Shown here piece by piece: positions 48,624 to 60,559 of a DNA stretch of 64,000 nt. The notes beneath the pieces are model-generated. The model was not told the DNA's origin. It saw only the letters and a list, made by a program, of their open reading frames with translations, and made no database searches. Position 1 is the stretch's first letter, and the number at the start of each line of letters is the position of its first letter. A program made the translations under genes and the position numbers. Where the stretch lies: the NCBI RefSeq assembly GCF_023278565.1, contig NC_064681.1, positions 1,984,001 to 2,048,000 of the forward strand, written 5' to 3'. The DNA is from Colletotrichum lupini (lineage: Eukaryota > Ascomycota > Sordariomycetes > Glomerellales > Glomerellaceae).

Positions 48624-49282
48624 TTAATCGTCCCAGCTCTTCTCGACCGTCTCACGAACCCGCTTCGTGTACTCCTTCCGGTTGTCCTTGTAGAGGTTCG
48701 ACGCTTCAACATTCGCCGGGGAGCCCGTGTTTGGGTCGTTAAGCAAACTAATGATCCGAGTTAGCCAAACATTAGCTCCGGAGCTTGTAGAGTGGCACCC
48801 GAGATCTCTCGAGTAGGACATCTCTCACCTCTGAATGCTCGTCAACACAGCCGCGACATCATACGTGGGACTCCAGCGGTTCTGCAGGATATCCAAGCAA
48901 AGCTCTCCAGTAGCGTAGACGTTCGGGTGGAACATCTGGCTGATGAACTTGACCGCAGGTGGCTTGTTGGGGTACTGCTCCTCGAACTGCATAACGAGTC
49001 TGAAGGTACCGTCTTCGAATGGAGTATCGGCGGGACCAATAATCACGGCGTTCCTAAAGCATGCCTTGTCAGTCGCCGTTGGCACATTCGGGAAACTCGG
49101 GGTTTGGTCGAGCATACCAGGTCATGACGTTGTCGGGGACGGGCGAGGCAGAAACGCCAGCGGGAGGATCAGTCTGCATACGCTACTCATTGCGTTAGGA
49201 TCAAACAAAAGATAATGGCATTCTGAGCATCGTAGCTTACTTTGAAGTCGCGCATCAAGCGACGGCGGGCGGCGGTAGACAT
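48624..49282 (-). CDS. rad6: Ubiquitin-conjugating enzyme E2 Rad6/Ubc2
   Basis: Four exons, in transcript order 49282-49241, 49182-49118, 49053-48829 and 48747-48624, give exactly 151 residues, the size of Neurospora MUS-8. It starts [20 protein letters not shown] and holds the UBC core with [15 protein letters not shown], in which Cys88 is the catalytic cysteine. The N-terminal basic residues match those that contact Rad18 and Bre1 in yeast. It should mono-ubiquitinate PCNA (post-replication repair) and histone H2B and serve the N-end rule pathway with Ubr1. The short acidic end (VEKSWDD) is as in other filamentous fungi, lacking the long polyacidic tail of budding yeast. Confidence 0.97.
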
Positions 49283-50438
49283 GGTGGCGGTCGGTGACTG
49301 ATTACCAAGACTGAGGGGTCAGAGGATCGCAACTGCCGTCGAGGAGGGACGGACGAGAACCGGGCGGTCGGTTCAAAGCGTGGGGAATCGGCGTATATAT
49401 CCTCGCTGGATATCGAGAATGCTGAAAATTCTGGAGATCTCTGTCACTTACGATGTGTGATGGAGAAAGTTGTAGAATGGTCGTACGGATCACGGGCGAG
49501 AGTCCAAAAGAATGGCGCGGGAAGCACTCGCCTTCACCACCGCCTTCCGCTTGGGCCAGTGAGTGGGTCTTACATTTTGGTCCAATCATATTGGGCGATT
49601 TTAAGCGCGAATCACCCGATAACAGAATGACACTCAAGAGCCTCCAATAAGATAGGTACCAAACGCCTGCGGAAGTGACGACTCAAACCTCCCGTCTCTC
49701 CATGACACCGTCTGGGCCGCAAACTGGACTATTCAACTGAGGTGCTTCTGACAGACACTTGAATGGGTTGGATTCATGCATATCGCTTGCTATTTTGTCA
49801 TTTCGGCGAGCGTCGCACCTAACTTACCTCAAGAGGCAGCATATAGAAAGATACTCAAATACATCAACTCGCATACTGGCGGGGTGTAGCTTTTCTTCCG
49901 CATGCGCAGACTAAGACCTTGTTTGAAGGTGGGCTTGTTCAATATTTATGGTTGCGCTGCAGGACTGCCATAACGGTGATCATCCGTATGCCGCGAAATT
50001 CCGGGGGAAAATGACATCCAAAATGCAGGCAAAGAGTGGCATCGGTGCAGCAGCAGCCGGAACCGGTTCCACCCCTTTGGCCCGACGAGCTTTCCGAGCG
50101 GAATTGGCCCTACTTCCACGGTCCGGGGTGGGGGATCGGTTCCCCCAAGGACCTGGGGGAAACTTGGGAAGTGACCTCACTCCTCACTCAGAAGCTCGGC
50201 CCCGCCCTTGTACCTCTCAGGCACCCCCCTCTTAAGCCGAGGAAGACCGCAGAACCTGGGGTATTGTCATCCCGCGCCTTCCACATGCTCGCTTCATCCC
50301 TCTCGAAGTAAACTGTCAAGCCACCTTCCTATCTTTTTCTTCTTGCTCCCTTTTCCCTCTGCAAGATCGTCTCAAGTCGCCATCACTTTGTGCTATTTTG
50401 CTGCGAAATATCGGATACCATTTGTAACATATTCCACC
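49283..50438. promoter_or_regulatory. Divergent promoter region, Rad6 / acetyl-CoA acetyltransferase
   Basis: 1.16 kb between two divergent start codons. The region just before the thiolase start is pyrimidine-rich (ccttcctatctttttcttcttgctccctt). No other feature was recognised. Confidence 0.5.
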
Positions 50439-51840
50439 ATGTTTATCAGACAATCATCAAGGCTTCCTAGCCAATTGGCTAGGCAAGCGGCTTCCCGTCA
50501 GTTCTCCACGCGAGCTGCGCTTCGGCAAGAGATTCGGGACGCATACATTATTAGTGCCTCGAGAACACCGACAGCAAAGGCAAAAACAAACGGTTCAGTA
50601 AGCTTCTGCAAAGCTTTCATAACTAACACGGCCGACAGTTCAATGGCTCATTCACGAGTGTAACTGCGCCGCAGCTGGGCGCCGTCGCCATCAAGTCCGC
50701 AATCGAAAAGTCCAAAGTCCCCATCGACAAGATCACCGACGTGTACATGGGTAATGTTCTACAAGGATCCGTTGGGCAGGCGCCGGCTCGCCAGGCTCTG
50801 ATCTTTGCCGGTCTCCCGTCTAGTGTGGAAGCGATCACCATCAACAAGGTCTGCGCATCCGGCATGAAAGCCGTCGTTTTTGCCGCACAAAACATCCAGC
50901 TCGGTCTGTCGGAGGCGCAGGTTGCTGGTGGCATGGAGAACATGACGAGGGTGCCTTACTACGTGCCCCGCGCTTCTAGCCTGCCGCCATTCGGGCATGT
51001 CCAGATGGAGGACGGCCTGATCAAGGACGGGTTGACTGACGTCTACGACAAATTCCACATGGGCAACTGCGCCGAGAACACGGCTAAGAAGTACGAGATT
51101 TCTCGCGAGATGCAAGACGAGTACGCTATCGAGTCCTACAAGCGCGCTCAGGCTGCGTGGAAAGCCAACGCCTTTGCCGAGGAGATCGCTCCTGTTACTG
51201 TTCGCGGAAGGAAGGGCGACACAGTTATTGAGTCTGATGAGGGATACCTCGACGTCAAGTTCGACAGGGTGCCTACCCTGAAACCGGCCTTTGTGCGCGA
51301 CGGCACCGGCACTGTCACTGCTGCCAACTCCTCCACGTTGAACGACGGTGCCAGTGCACTTGTTTTGGGCAGCAAGGAGATTGCGCAAAAATACGGTTCC
51401 GGTTCCCGAGTGCTGGCAAAGATCTGCGGCTCGGCTGACGCCGCGGTTGATCCTATCGACTTCCCCATCGCTCCAGCCAAGGCGGTACCCATCGCACTTG
51501 AGAGAGCGGGTATCACCAAAGACCAAGTCGCCGTATGGGAGTTTAACGAAGCTTTTGCCGCTGTCATCAAGGCAAACGAAAAGGTATGATAGGCGTCCAC
51601 AATCAGTCAATCAATGAAACGCGACTAACAGCCATTGGGTAGATTCTCGGAATGGAGGGTGCTCGGGTTAACCCTCTCGGCGGAGCGATCTCCCTCGGCC
51701 ACGCCCTGGGTAGCTCCGGATCACGAATTATCGTCACTCTGCTGCACCAGCTGAAGCCTGGCGAATACGGTGTTGCAGCCATCTGCAACGGAGGCGGCGC
51801 GGCCACGGCGATCGTCGTGCAGCGTGTCGAGTCCGTGTAA
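50439..51840 (+). CDS. Acetyl-CoA acetyltransferase (thiolase II), mitochondrial type
   Basis: Three exons (50439-50597, 50639-51583, 51643-51840) give 433 residues. The N-terminus [18 protein letters not shown] is basic and amphipathic, like a mitochondrial presequence; the catalytic domain begins near [13 protein letters not shown]. Catalytic residues are in place: Cys125 in [11 protein letters not shown], His388 in [16 protein letters not shown] and Cys416 in CNGGG. NEAFA is also present. The enzyme interconverts two acetyl-CoA with acetoacetyl-CoA plus CoA; mitochondrial members degrade isoleucine and ketone bodies, cytosolic Erg10 feeds sterol synthesis, and the presequence favours the former. 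Exon 1 was ended at TCA|GTAAGC, which leaves a short KAKTNGS insertion before FNGSFTSV. A different donor is possible but less canonical. Confidence 0.95.
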
Positions 51841-52195
51841 TTGGCCATGTGTCCATCGTCGCGGGTAGGCTTCCCGGCAGCGTCTAGGCCGGGTGAAAAA
51901 GGGAAGTGGCATGCACAAGATGCTTAGCTTCATGCGACTTAGAAGCTACCTTCCGCCCAGGTTAGGATGATCAAAGCGGATTCGGCGCGTTATATGAGAG
52001 GGCGTAAATTGTGAAAAATTGGAATTCAAATGGAAAAGCAGACTGTGCTCGGATGCTTTTGGAAATGCGATATCCCATGTAGAAAACTTGACGCAGATCA
52101 TTCGTAAATGTTACTCTTGACAAAGTATATTGAAGCTACCTACGGCAGACTGCAAGAGGCACTCCGCCAAAACCGTTCTTTCCAATAGACCTACG
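51841..52195. other. Thiolase 3' flank up to the composition boundary
   Basis: 355 bp of normal composition, after which the sequence changes abruptly to AT-rich DNA near 52195. No feature was recognised. Confidence 0.6.
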
Positions 52196-53400
52196 GCTAC
52201 CGTAAATTTTAAGCATTAATAGCACGACTTTCTTATACATATAAATAAATATTATAATAAATCCCGTATATTATTATAAAGAATTACTTATAACTATAGG
52301 TAGTAGTGGTTATATAAGGGTAGTTATGCTACTTAGTAAAAGTAGGGTAGCTAGGGGGCATATCCTCCTTACTAATTTCTATTATTAATTAATTTCCCTT
52401 TTCTCTTAACTAACCTAATATTCCTTAAATAAGGTAAGTAATCTACCTACGCCCCTATAATTACTTATTAGCGATTATATTTTGCTTTATTATACTTTAT
52501 ACCCTTTTCTACTTTACTTTTATTACTATTACTTAATTATATACGTAATTATAAATATAATATTCGCGATTTATTAATTAGAAATATTAATTAAGTATAA
52601 TTAAGTAATTTTATACATAATTACTAATGCAATTTTTACTAATTAATAATTATACTTCTTTTTAAGCTAATATATGCGCAATTATAAGTATAATTACGCG
52701 TATATACCTATTTATAATTTAATTCTTTTTATTTACTTTTTTCTTTAGTATTAATTATTTATATATATATATTAATAATTTTGTATAGGACACTCCCTTT
52801 TTTAATAATCGCATACGTCGTATAATACTTATAATAAGCGCTTAATATAGTGTTAGTATATACGTAGGTAGGTTAGACCTTTTGGGTCGCGACTAGGTTA
52901 ATAAGTTAGTATAGGTCTATTGCGTATGTATAAGAGGGGAAGATCGTAAGCAGAGCCCGCGGTCCCTTAGTAAGTATAAGTAGGTAGAAGGGTCCGTTTG
53001 CACGGGCCCAGACTACCTACTTATTACCCCTACTTAACTACTTAATAGGGCCCCTTTTCTACCTCGTAATCTAATATTAGTAGTCTTCTATTTTTATAAT
53101 AAAAAAGGCTAGAATAGGGGCTAGGTCCCCTGCTAATAAGAACTAGTAATAGAATTTATAGTTAATCCCCTATTTAGAAGTACCTAAAGCCGTATACTAA
53201 AATTTTAGTATAGTTTTTATTATAATTATTTATATAGAAATTTTTAGTATCCCCTCCTTCCGATTACTTCCTAATCCTTTAATATATATAATTTATATAC
53301 CTAAACTCCTTAGAAATCGTTAAATTTAGCGTAGTTAAAAAAGAGCTTTTTATTAATCTAACTACGCCCCGAATACGTACATTTCTCTCTAAGCCAAAGC
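52196..53400. other. RIP-degraded DNA left of the Copia pol remnant
   Basis: No protein trace could be read. By position it should hold the 3' end and 3' LTR of the minus-strand Copia element and perhaps other repeat debris; I could not delimit an LTR because its partner lies outside the window. Confidence 0.4.
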
Positions 53401-55066
53401 CCAAGAGGCGTATACGTTCGCTAAATAACTTACTACTTATAATATACTACTATTTTAATTACGTATTACTTATCTTTTTATCTTAACCGTAATAATTCCT
53501 TTACTAACGAATTATTCAAAGGACTTATTTAGTATGCTTTTTATAAACCCGTTAGCTAGGTTATTATTATTACTAATCTAACGGATCTTACAAAGCTTGC
53601 GGCGTTTATATAATTATTTAAGTATTATAGTATTTATTATAAAGCGCTTTTCCTTCGTAATACTTAGTTTAACGAGGTATTTATATAATAAGTATAAATC
53701 TATATAGACTATAATAGGGATTCTTAAAACGTTAAGTTATTTAGTAATAAGGTCTAGGGTAGTTAAAATAGTATAAGTAACGTTAATACTTACGACTATT
53801 TTATAAACTTTTAATACTAATACGCTCCGGGTAATCCTTTTATTCTTTATAGAACTATAGTAAATAATATTATTATTAATTATAAAGCTCTTATTAGTCT
53901 ATTTTTTATTTATAAGGATAATAATATAACCTGGTTATAAAGTATAATTAGCGTTATTTACGAATAACCTATTTATAAAAACGAAGAGTTTAGTTATAGT
54001 TAGATTTAATAATACGAATATAAGCCCTTGGTCTAAGTAATTTATTTATTATTTAATATAATAGTTTAGCGTAGCGTAGTTAGTAAATAACGGATCTACT
54101 TAGTATTAAGTAGTAAACGACGTATTAAAAACTACCTCTAGTTAGTAAATTAATATAATATAAGTACCTCGAGCTTATTACTCGACGAATTATTATTTAA
54201 TATTTAATACCGAGGGGTTAACTTACTTAAGCTTCTTCCCCTAGTTCTTTTATTTAAGTACTATATTAATACCTTTTAGTAAGATAATCCCGTTATTAAA
54301 AATAAGTAGCTCGTCGGCCGATAGTTATTATTTTAGTTTAGTTAATAGCTTAGCGCGCTTAAGCTCGGTTTTTTCCTTCTAATTAAAAGTCTTATTTAAT
54401 AGTTTAATAGTATTATCGGTTTATATATTAATAATACTAAATAATCCGCTTTTTCTTATTAAGACTAGTAAGTATAGATCGAACGTAGATATTATTATTT
54501 AAAGTATCTTTAAATAATACTTATTATATATTATTTATTAATAAGTATTAGATTTTACGAGACTATATAGTGGCTATATAACGTATAAAATAGTACCCTT
54601 AGGGTATAAATAACGGATCCGAGCTAGTAATTAGGTAAAAACCTTATAATAAAGAGGTTAGCTCGATTATATATATACTTAGGTAATATTTCGTAGCTAA
54701 ATAATATAGCCTTTTTAAATTAAGGTCGGGGCTAGGGTAAGGATTAGATATTAACTAGTTTTTTAAATTATTAGCGATTATATAAGGATCTCCTTCTTCC
54801 TCTCGTTATTATACCCTTATATAACTAAGTAAGACTTTTTAATAAGGTTAAGTCCTAGGTTCTTAATCTCGTTAATAAATCGAGACTTAAATATCCTTAT
54901 ATCCTTATATTTAGGGCTAAGTTAAATAAATTTAATTACCCCTCTTTTTACTAGTCCTAAAAGCTCTTTATTAATAGATTTTATAAAAAGTACTCTTAGG
55001 GTAGTAATAATACCCTTACTACGGAGCTTAGTAACTAGCTTAAAATTTACTTCCTCTTTAAATATA
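53400..55066 (-). mobile_element. Ty1/Copia element, degraded: reverse transcriptase and RNase H part
   Basis: Reading the minus strand through stops gives a Copia-type pol in order. First comes the start of the reverse transcriptase (KLRSKGIITT, then KSRFINEIKNLG, LILTLAPTLI and LRNIT-VYI-SS near 55000-54600). It is followed by the RNase H region (SSIKNKRITRSVL near 53840-53890, then LVKLSITKEKRFIINTI) and the end of pol (LANGFIKSI, about 53500). These match the fungal Copia pattern of a REIK-type RT start and the SSTK-RVTRSVLASE RNase H motif. The element is cut at its right end by the Gypsy LTR; its 5' half resumes at 63088. Confidence 0.78.
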
Positions 55067-55262
55067 AAATTATAATAGATTTGGGATGCGGCCGGCGATA
55101 GGATGCCGATAACTTAGTAACTAGTATACGGATCTTATTATAAAAGAACTTTTTAAAAAGCAGAGCCCTTACGAAGGACTTTATAAGCTTTAGTTTTATA
55201 ATATACTTATACTTATATTATAGCCTCGCTAATTAAGTACTTATAGCCTAATTTTTTATAAT
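55067..55262 (+). repeat. 5' LTR of the Gypsy element
   Basis: Aligns with 62893-63087 from ttataatagattTgggatgcggccgg to gcctaatttttttata with no large gaps. All differences I aligned are C/T or G/A transitions. Terminal bases are uncertain by a few because RIP has changed the expected TG start. Confidence 0.85.
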
Positions 55263-55499
55263 TCTAAAGCTTTTATTTTTATAGAGTAACTAGTATAAGT
55301 AATAATAAATTATAGAAACGAACGGAACGTTAACAAAACGACGCTTAGTTATTAATAAAGAGCCGTTAGTACCGACGAGCTATAGCTATCTAAAGTCGAC
55401 TATTTAACCCTATTCCGTCCGGGAGAACGAGCCTACTATAGGGCAAGTCCTACCCGAATATTAGTATTTATAAAAGAGCTAAATAAAGAAGATAATCGG

Positions 55500-56600
55500 G
55501 GTAGATTACCCTTACGGGCTAGTTACCCTGTTAATATCCTAAAGACCTTATCCGTTATAAACGGGGCGTTTATTAGTAACTAATTACTAAACGTACGAGG
55601 TTAAGGCGCGTATAAAAGCGTAGGTAATATTAAAATAGCTAGTTTAATAAACCCTATAAGCCTAATAATAACCTACTTCTATAAAATAATAAAAACAATA
55701 ATTAAAAATTAAAACTAAGAACGGCGTTAATATAAGGAGCTCGTTTAATAACTTACCGAGCGGCTAGCGACGCGTTTAGGTTAATAAAAATACGAAAAGC
55801 CTCCTTTTTATAATTATAAACCGATCAGAAAAGAGTCTACGAGTACTTAAGTAGTAAACTAGATTATTATTATAAAAATAGGTAATAAGCTTCGTATAAA
55901 AAGCACTATAGAATAGTATATTAAATAGGCCCTATCTAAGATATCCCTATTACTATAAACGTAATAGTATAATTACAAAAAGAGCCTCTAGGATCCCCTC
56001 TCCTAGGGCGACTTCTTAGCGTTTATTTATTAATAATACATAAACCCTAAGACTTAAAAACGGGAATATTATAAAGAGCTAAGGATAAAGAGGCTAAAAG
56101 AGGGCTAGACCCCTACTTAGTTCCTTACTAAGTAGTTAGCGATCTATTATAACTTAGGTATAGAAAATATAAAGAATTCAAAAATAGAGGTATATTAGTT
56201 CTTTTTTAAACTACTATTTTAACTATAGGACGATTTAATTCGTTATAAGATCTTAATTAAGAGAGTACGCGATATAGCTTATAAAACTAATAAACTATAA
56301 TTATTAAATTAGTAAAAGGGCGGCGACTAGTTATAAAAGGATAATAAAAAGAGGCTATATTTATTATTAAAGTAACCGCGTTAAATATCCCCCTTTTATA
56401 AAAAAAAGAGTAAGAAGAGCTCTAAGGGGCTAGGCTCTAGGGACTCGCTAAGAGTAATATTATAAAAGCTATATAATAAAAGTACTCGTGCCGAGCTATT
56501 ATAAAAGCGTCGTAGTAGTAATATTAAGTATTTTATATATAATAAAATAGGCTATATATCTAATAAGTACTAAAAAAATAAGTCGGGAGGTAGGGGTAAC
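55500..56600 (+). pseudogene. Gypsy gag remnant with zinc knuckle
   Basis: The gag region lies between the 5' LTR and the protease trace. Near 56527-56574 it reads KYFIYNKIGYISNKY, a CCHC zinc knuckle in which Cys and His codons have become Tyr (TGT/TGC/CAT to TAT/TAC), as CpA-directed RIP on both strands predicts. The rest of gag could not be aligned by eye. Confidence 0.65.
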
Positions 56601-56815
56601 GATAAGCTAACGTACCCCTAATTAAAGCTAACGTTAATAACTATTTAACGGGTTACTACTAAGCCGAGAGTTATAAAAGTCGACTTATTAGAAAACGAGT
56701 AGGTATAAGTAATATACTTAATACGCTTACGCTAAGTATTAAGAAAGTACTAATAAGAATAATTACGAAGGGTAGAGCGATAGTTCTACGAGGTATTACT
56801 AAAAAGCTAGTAAAA

Positions 56816-56881
56816 GTTAATATAAATATATACTCCGAAATAAATATTATTAGCACTAGGCTCGTAACTTACTTAGGATTA
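56816..56881 (+). pseudogene. Gypsy aspartic protease remnant
   Basis: Reads VNINIYSEINIISTRLVTYL, which fits the retropepsin active-site region where D-S-G is followed by a conserved hydrophobic stretch. Both active-site Asp and Gly are replaced (Y-S-E), consistent with G-to-A changes. Confidence 0.6.
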
Positions 56882-57439
56882 ACCCCGGCTACTACTATAG
56901 CTCCCTCGTTAAGGGACTTCTAAAGTAAAGCCGTAGGCTAGGGGAAAGCCTACTAATTAACGCTCTTTCTTATTAACTACTATAAGTAGCTAAAGAAGAT
57001 TTAGTAACTATTCGCCGCAATTAATAAAAAAAAATAATAATAAACCTCTTACTATTACGACTATCAATAAGCTAAGAGGGTATTTATATTAATATAGTAA
57101 CGAATATATAATCGTACGAGCCTATTTTAGTTACTAAATTAAAAGTAATAGCTCGCAATATTATTAAGAATCGCAAAAGGGCGTATATATTATATATCGC
57201 TATTATAAGAAGTATTACGGGGGTAACGAAGACTAAACTACGAGGGGGTCTACTACTAAAACTTTAATTAGAAATAGAAACGTTTAACGAGTAGTTAGTA
57301 AAGGGACCATAGTTATATAGCGAGGCAAAATACTCTATCGACTTAGTTCTAAGTACTAAACTATTATATAGTCCTATTTATCCGTTAAGTAAGAAATAAC
57401 TCGATAAGCTTTGCGCGTATATTACTAAAAACCTAGCGA

Positions 57440-57990
57440 ACGGTCGTATTATACTTTTAGTTAGTAAGGCTAGGGTACCGATCCTCTTTATACTAAAAAA
57501 GGATAGTACGCTACGCTTCTATATAAACTATTACGGGCTAAATAAGGTAACCGTAAAGAATTAATACTTATTACTACTTATTAGCGAGCTCCTAGATAGG
57601 CTTTATAAAGCGAAGTAAATCTTAAAAATAGATATTAAGGATGCCTATTACTATATTTAAATTAAAAAGAAAGACCGATAAAAAATAGCGTTCCGGAGCT
57701 AATACGGTTATTTCGAGTATATTATTATACTTTTCGGGCTAACGAACGCACCCGTAACGTTCTAGGTATATATTTACCGAGCGCTTGCCGACTTACTAAA
57801 TACTTACTATATAGTATATATAGACGATTTAATAATCTACTTAATAATAAAGGAGTAGTATATAGAGGATATTAAAAAGGTCCTCTAATATTTGCGTTTA
57901 TACGGGCTTTTTACTAAACTATTAAAGTACTCGTTCTATTAAAAAAGGGTCGAGTTCTTAGGTTATATTATTATATTAAAAAGAATCGAG
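57440..57990 (+). pseudogene. Gypsy reverse transcriptase remnant
   Basis: Reading through stops gives PILFILKKDSTLRFYINYYG, then ISELLDRL, LKIDIKDAYYYI, FGLTNAPVTF (57731-57760) and the catalytic IVYIDDLIIY (about 57810-57840). The order and spacing match Ty3/Gypsy RT with its YxDD box. Confidence 0.85.
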
Positions 57991-58249
57991 ATTAACTCGT
58001 TATAAGTACGAACGATCGCTAACTAAAAGGCGCTAGAGTTTATTAGGGATATTTAAGTATTCTTAGGGTTTTATAACTTCTATTAGAAGTTTATTACTAA
58101 ATACTTAGGTATCGTTATACCGATAATAGTATTACTAAAAATAAAAAAGGGGTAAATAAGGGACTTTTAGTAAACTAAGGAAGTAAACGAGGCGTTTAAT
58201 TAACTAAAGGTCGCTTTTACTTCGGTAACCGTACTTACGTACTAAAACC

Positions 58250-58640
58250 TATAATATATTATATAAATAAAAACTAACGCTTTAGTTAAAACTATTATAG
58301 TAATTTTATTATAATAAACTAATAAAAAATAGTAACCCGTTACTTATTAGTTATAAAAGCTTACGGATATAGAGTAGCGATAGGCCACGGGCTAATAAGA
58401 ACTACTTACTATAATAAAAAGGCTAGAGCACTAGGCTTACTACCTCTAGGGCCTTTTATAAAAGTTCATAGTCCTAACGGACTACTAAGTACTTAAGGGA
58501 GTAATTAGTATACTAACGCAGGACCTTTAGGGAAGGCTCGCGAAGTAAGTATATAAACTATTAGTATTTAACTTTAACTTAGAACACTAGCTAAGGAAAA
58601 CGAACCCGGCGGACGGTCTATTTAAAAAGCTAAACTATAT
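58250..58640 (+). pseudogene. Gypsy RNase H remnant
   Basis: Fragments such as KFIVLTDY, VLKGVISILT, FNFNLEH and NPADGLF follow the RT at the spacing expected for Ty3-type RNase H, ending in the pattern that normally reads PADGLSRR. Confidence 0.7.
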
Positions 58641-59279
58641 AGAGGGGGAAGTGCCTTATAAAGACGTCTTCCCTACGCTAGCTTAGAAGCTACGTTTTAT
58701 TAGCGAACTACTACTTAATATTTAGTAAAAGATAATTAGCCTAAAAAGATAAAATAACATTACTAAGGTATATATTTAAGTAGTTAAGGCCTCCTTTTAC
58801 GATCTTAGCTAAATATTAGCTAGCTCTAAAAACGGGGAATCCTCTCCCCTATATTAGTAGCGTATTATAGGGCGTATTAATAAAATAATAATAATTACTA
58901 CTATAATAACTCGAGGTAAAAAAGTAAGAGAGTTATTAATAAACGCTTATTAACGGTTTAGTAAGGATAAAGAGGAGTTAGATAGAGCTAGGGTTATTAT
59001 ACCGGAATAGTATATTTTACGCCCCGTTATAAAAGAGCTTATAAAGGGCAAAACGGCATTCGCTTCCTATCTCTTATTAAAGACTAAGGAGCTCGTTAAA
59101 AAACTATAAGCTAAAAACGAGTTTTATATATTATAATTAATAAGAGTTCGCGCTATAACTAGCGAGGTAAGAGTATATTTACTTAACAAATAGGGTATAC
59201 TATTTTTTAAAAAAAGACTTATTATTTTTTAAGTAAAGTCTTTTTAAATAGAGATCCTTTGCTAATATTATAACGACTA

Positions 59280-60010
59280 TAGGGCAGGTTATATAGGAGC
59301 TACGAAAACTCTAAAGCTAATCTAAAAGAAGTTCTACTAAGAAAATATTTAATAAGATATTTAGGAATATATTAAGAACTATAAGTATTATTTAGGAGTT
59401 ATAACCTTAAAATATAAGCCGTATGGGCAGCTATAATTACTACTACTACCCTTATATCTATTCTAAAAAATATCTATAAACTTTATTATAGGGCTATTAC
59501 TAAGCGCTCGTAATAACGGTATAAAGTATAATAATATCTTAGTTATTATTTATTATATAATAAAGTTCGCAAAGTTTTTACCTACCGTTAAGATACTTAA
59601 CGTAATATAAATAGTAAGTATTTTATATTAAAAAGTCGAATATAAGTTCGGTACGCTTAAAAGTATTATTATAGATAAAAATAAGCTCTTTATAAGCGTA
59701 TTTTAGGAAGAGTTTACTAAAGAATAGGTAATGCGTCGCTAACTATTTACTACGTATTACTTATAAACGGATAGCTAAATAGAGCGAACTTATTAAATAT
59801 TAAAAAAGTATTTAAGGATTTATACTAAGGGCTCGCTAAATAAGTAAGTAGCGTAGCTAGAGGAGGCCGAGTTTATATATAATAATAACTAATACTCTAT
59901 TATAAAAATATCCCCGTATATAGTATTATACGGCTACTACTCTAAGTACGTTAAATATATACCTAATTATAAGGCTATAATCTAGGGGGTTCGGGAAAGG
60001 GTTTAAAAAA
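59280..60010 (+). pseudogene. Gypsy integrase remnant
   Basis: Reads KPYGQL, INFIIGLLLSARNNGIKYNN, then KFAKFLPTVKI, YKFGTLKSIIIDKNKLF, IERTY (59775-59800) and KKYLRIYTKGSLNK. This is the order seen around the DDE core of Ty3 integrases; several catalytic acidic residues are altered. Confidence 0.78.
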
Positions 60011-60360
60011 TTAGGGAAATTAGGGCCTAGGCTACGCGAGCGTAAGTATAAGCCTCTAAAAACTAAGTAGCTTATTATAATAAAAGACATACCCTAAAGG
60101 AGTTTAATTATAAAGAGGTCGTCGGCCTATTAATAAAGAATATACGATTTAAAAATAATAAACTAGTGCTAAGATATATTAAAATAATAATAGCCGAAAG
60201 GGTAGGGAAATAGGCTTATTAAGTATATTTATTAAAATAATATTAAATAATATATAATATTTTCTTAGTTTCTTAGCTTAAGCTATAGGGAAATTACCGA
60301 ACGGTTAGTAACTAAATAGCAAATCTCTTAGAGTTAGAAAATAAGTAAGACGTTTAGAAA

Positions 60361-60500
60361 GTTAAAAAAATCGTCGTAATATAAGGCGAGGGAGGAAACT
60401 TACGATATCTCGTTAAATAGGCTAAGTAGCTTACTAAGTATAATACGTACGAGCTTATTAAGTATCTTAAAGGGGTAATAGAAATAATTAATAAATTCGA
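60361..60500 (+). pseudogene. Integrase C-terminal chromodomain remnant
   Basis: Reads GEGGNLRYLVK followed by KYNTYELIKYLKGVIEIINK, matching the chromodomain pattern YLVKW-[6-9]-W/YEP..L at the integrase end of chromoviruses. In living elements this domain directs integration to heterochromatin. Confidence 0.7.
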
Positions 60501-60559
60501 ACGCTATAAAAAAAGGGCGTATATAAAATAGGATAATAAACGTTAAGTTTATAATAAAA

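Noticed and set aside
50759..51610. 283-codon antisense frame over the thiolase gene
   Set aside because: It is a shadow of the strongly conserved sense-strand thiolase; no motif is visible on the antisense strand.
56671..56856. 61-codon minus-strand frame in the AT-rich block
   Set aside because: It is antisense to the gag-protease region of the Gypsy element and low-complexity (Ile/Leu/Phe/Ser), a by-product of composition.
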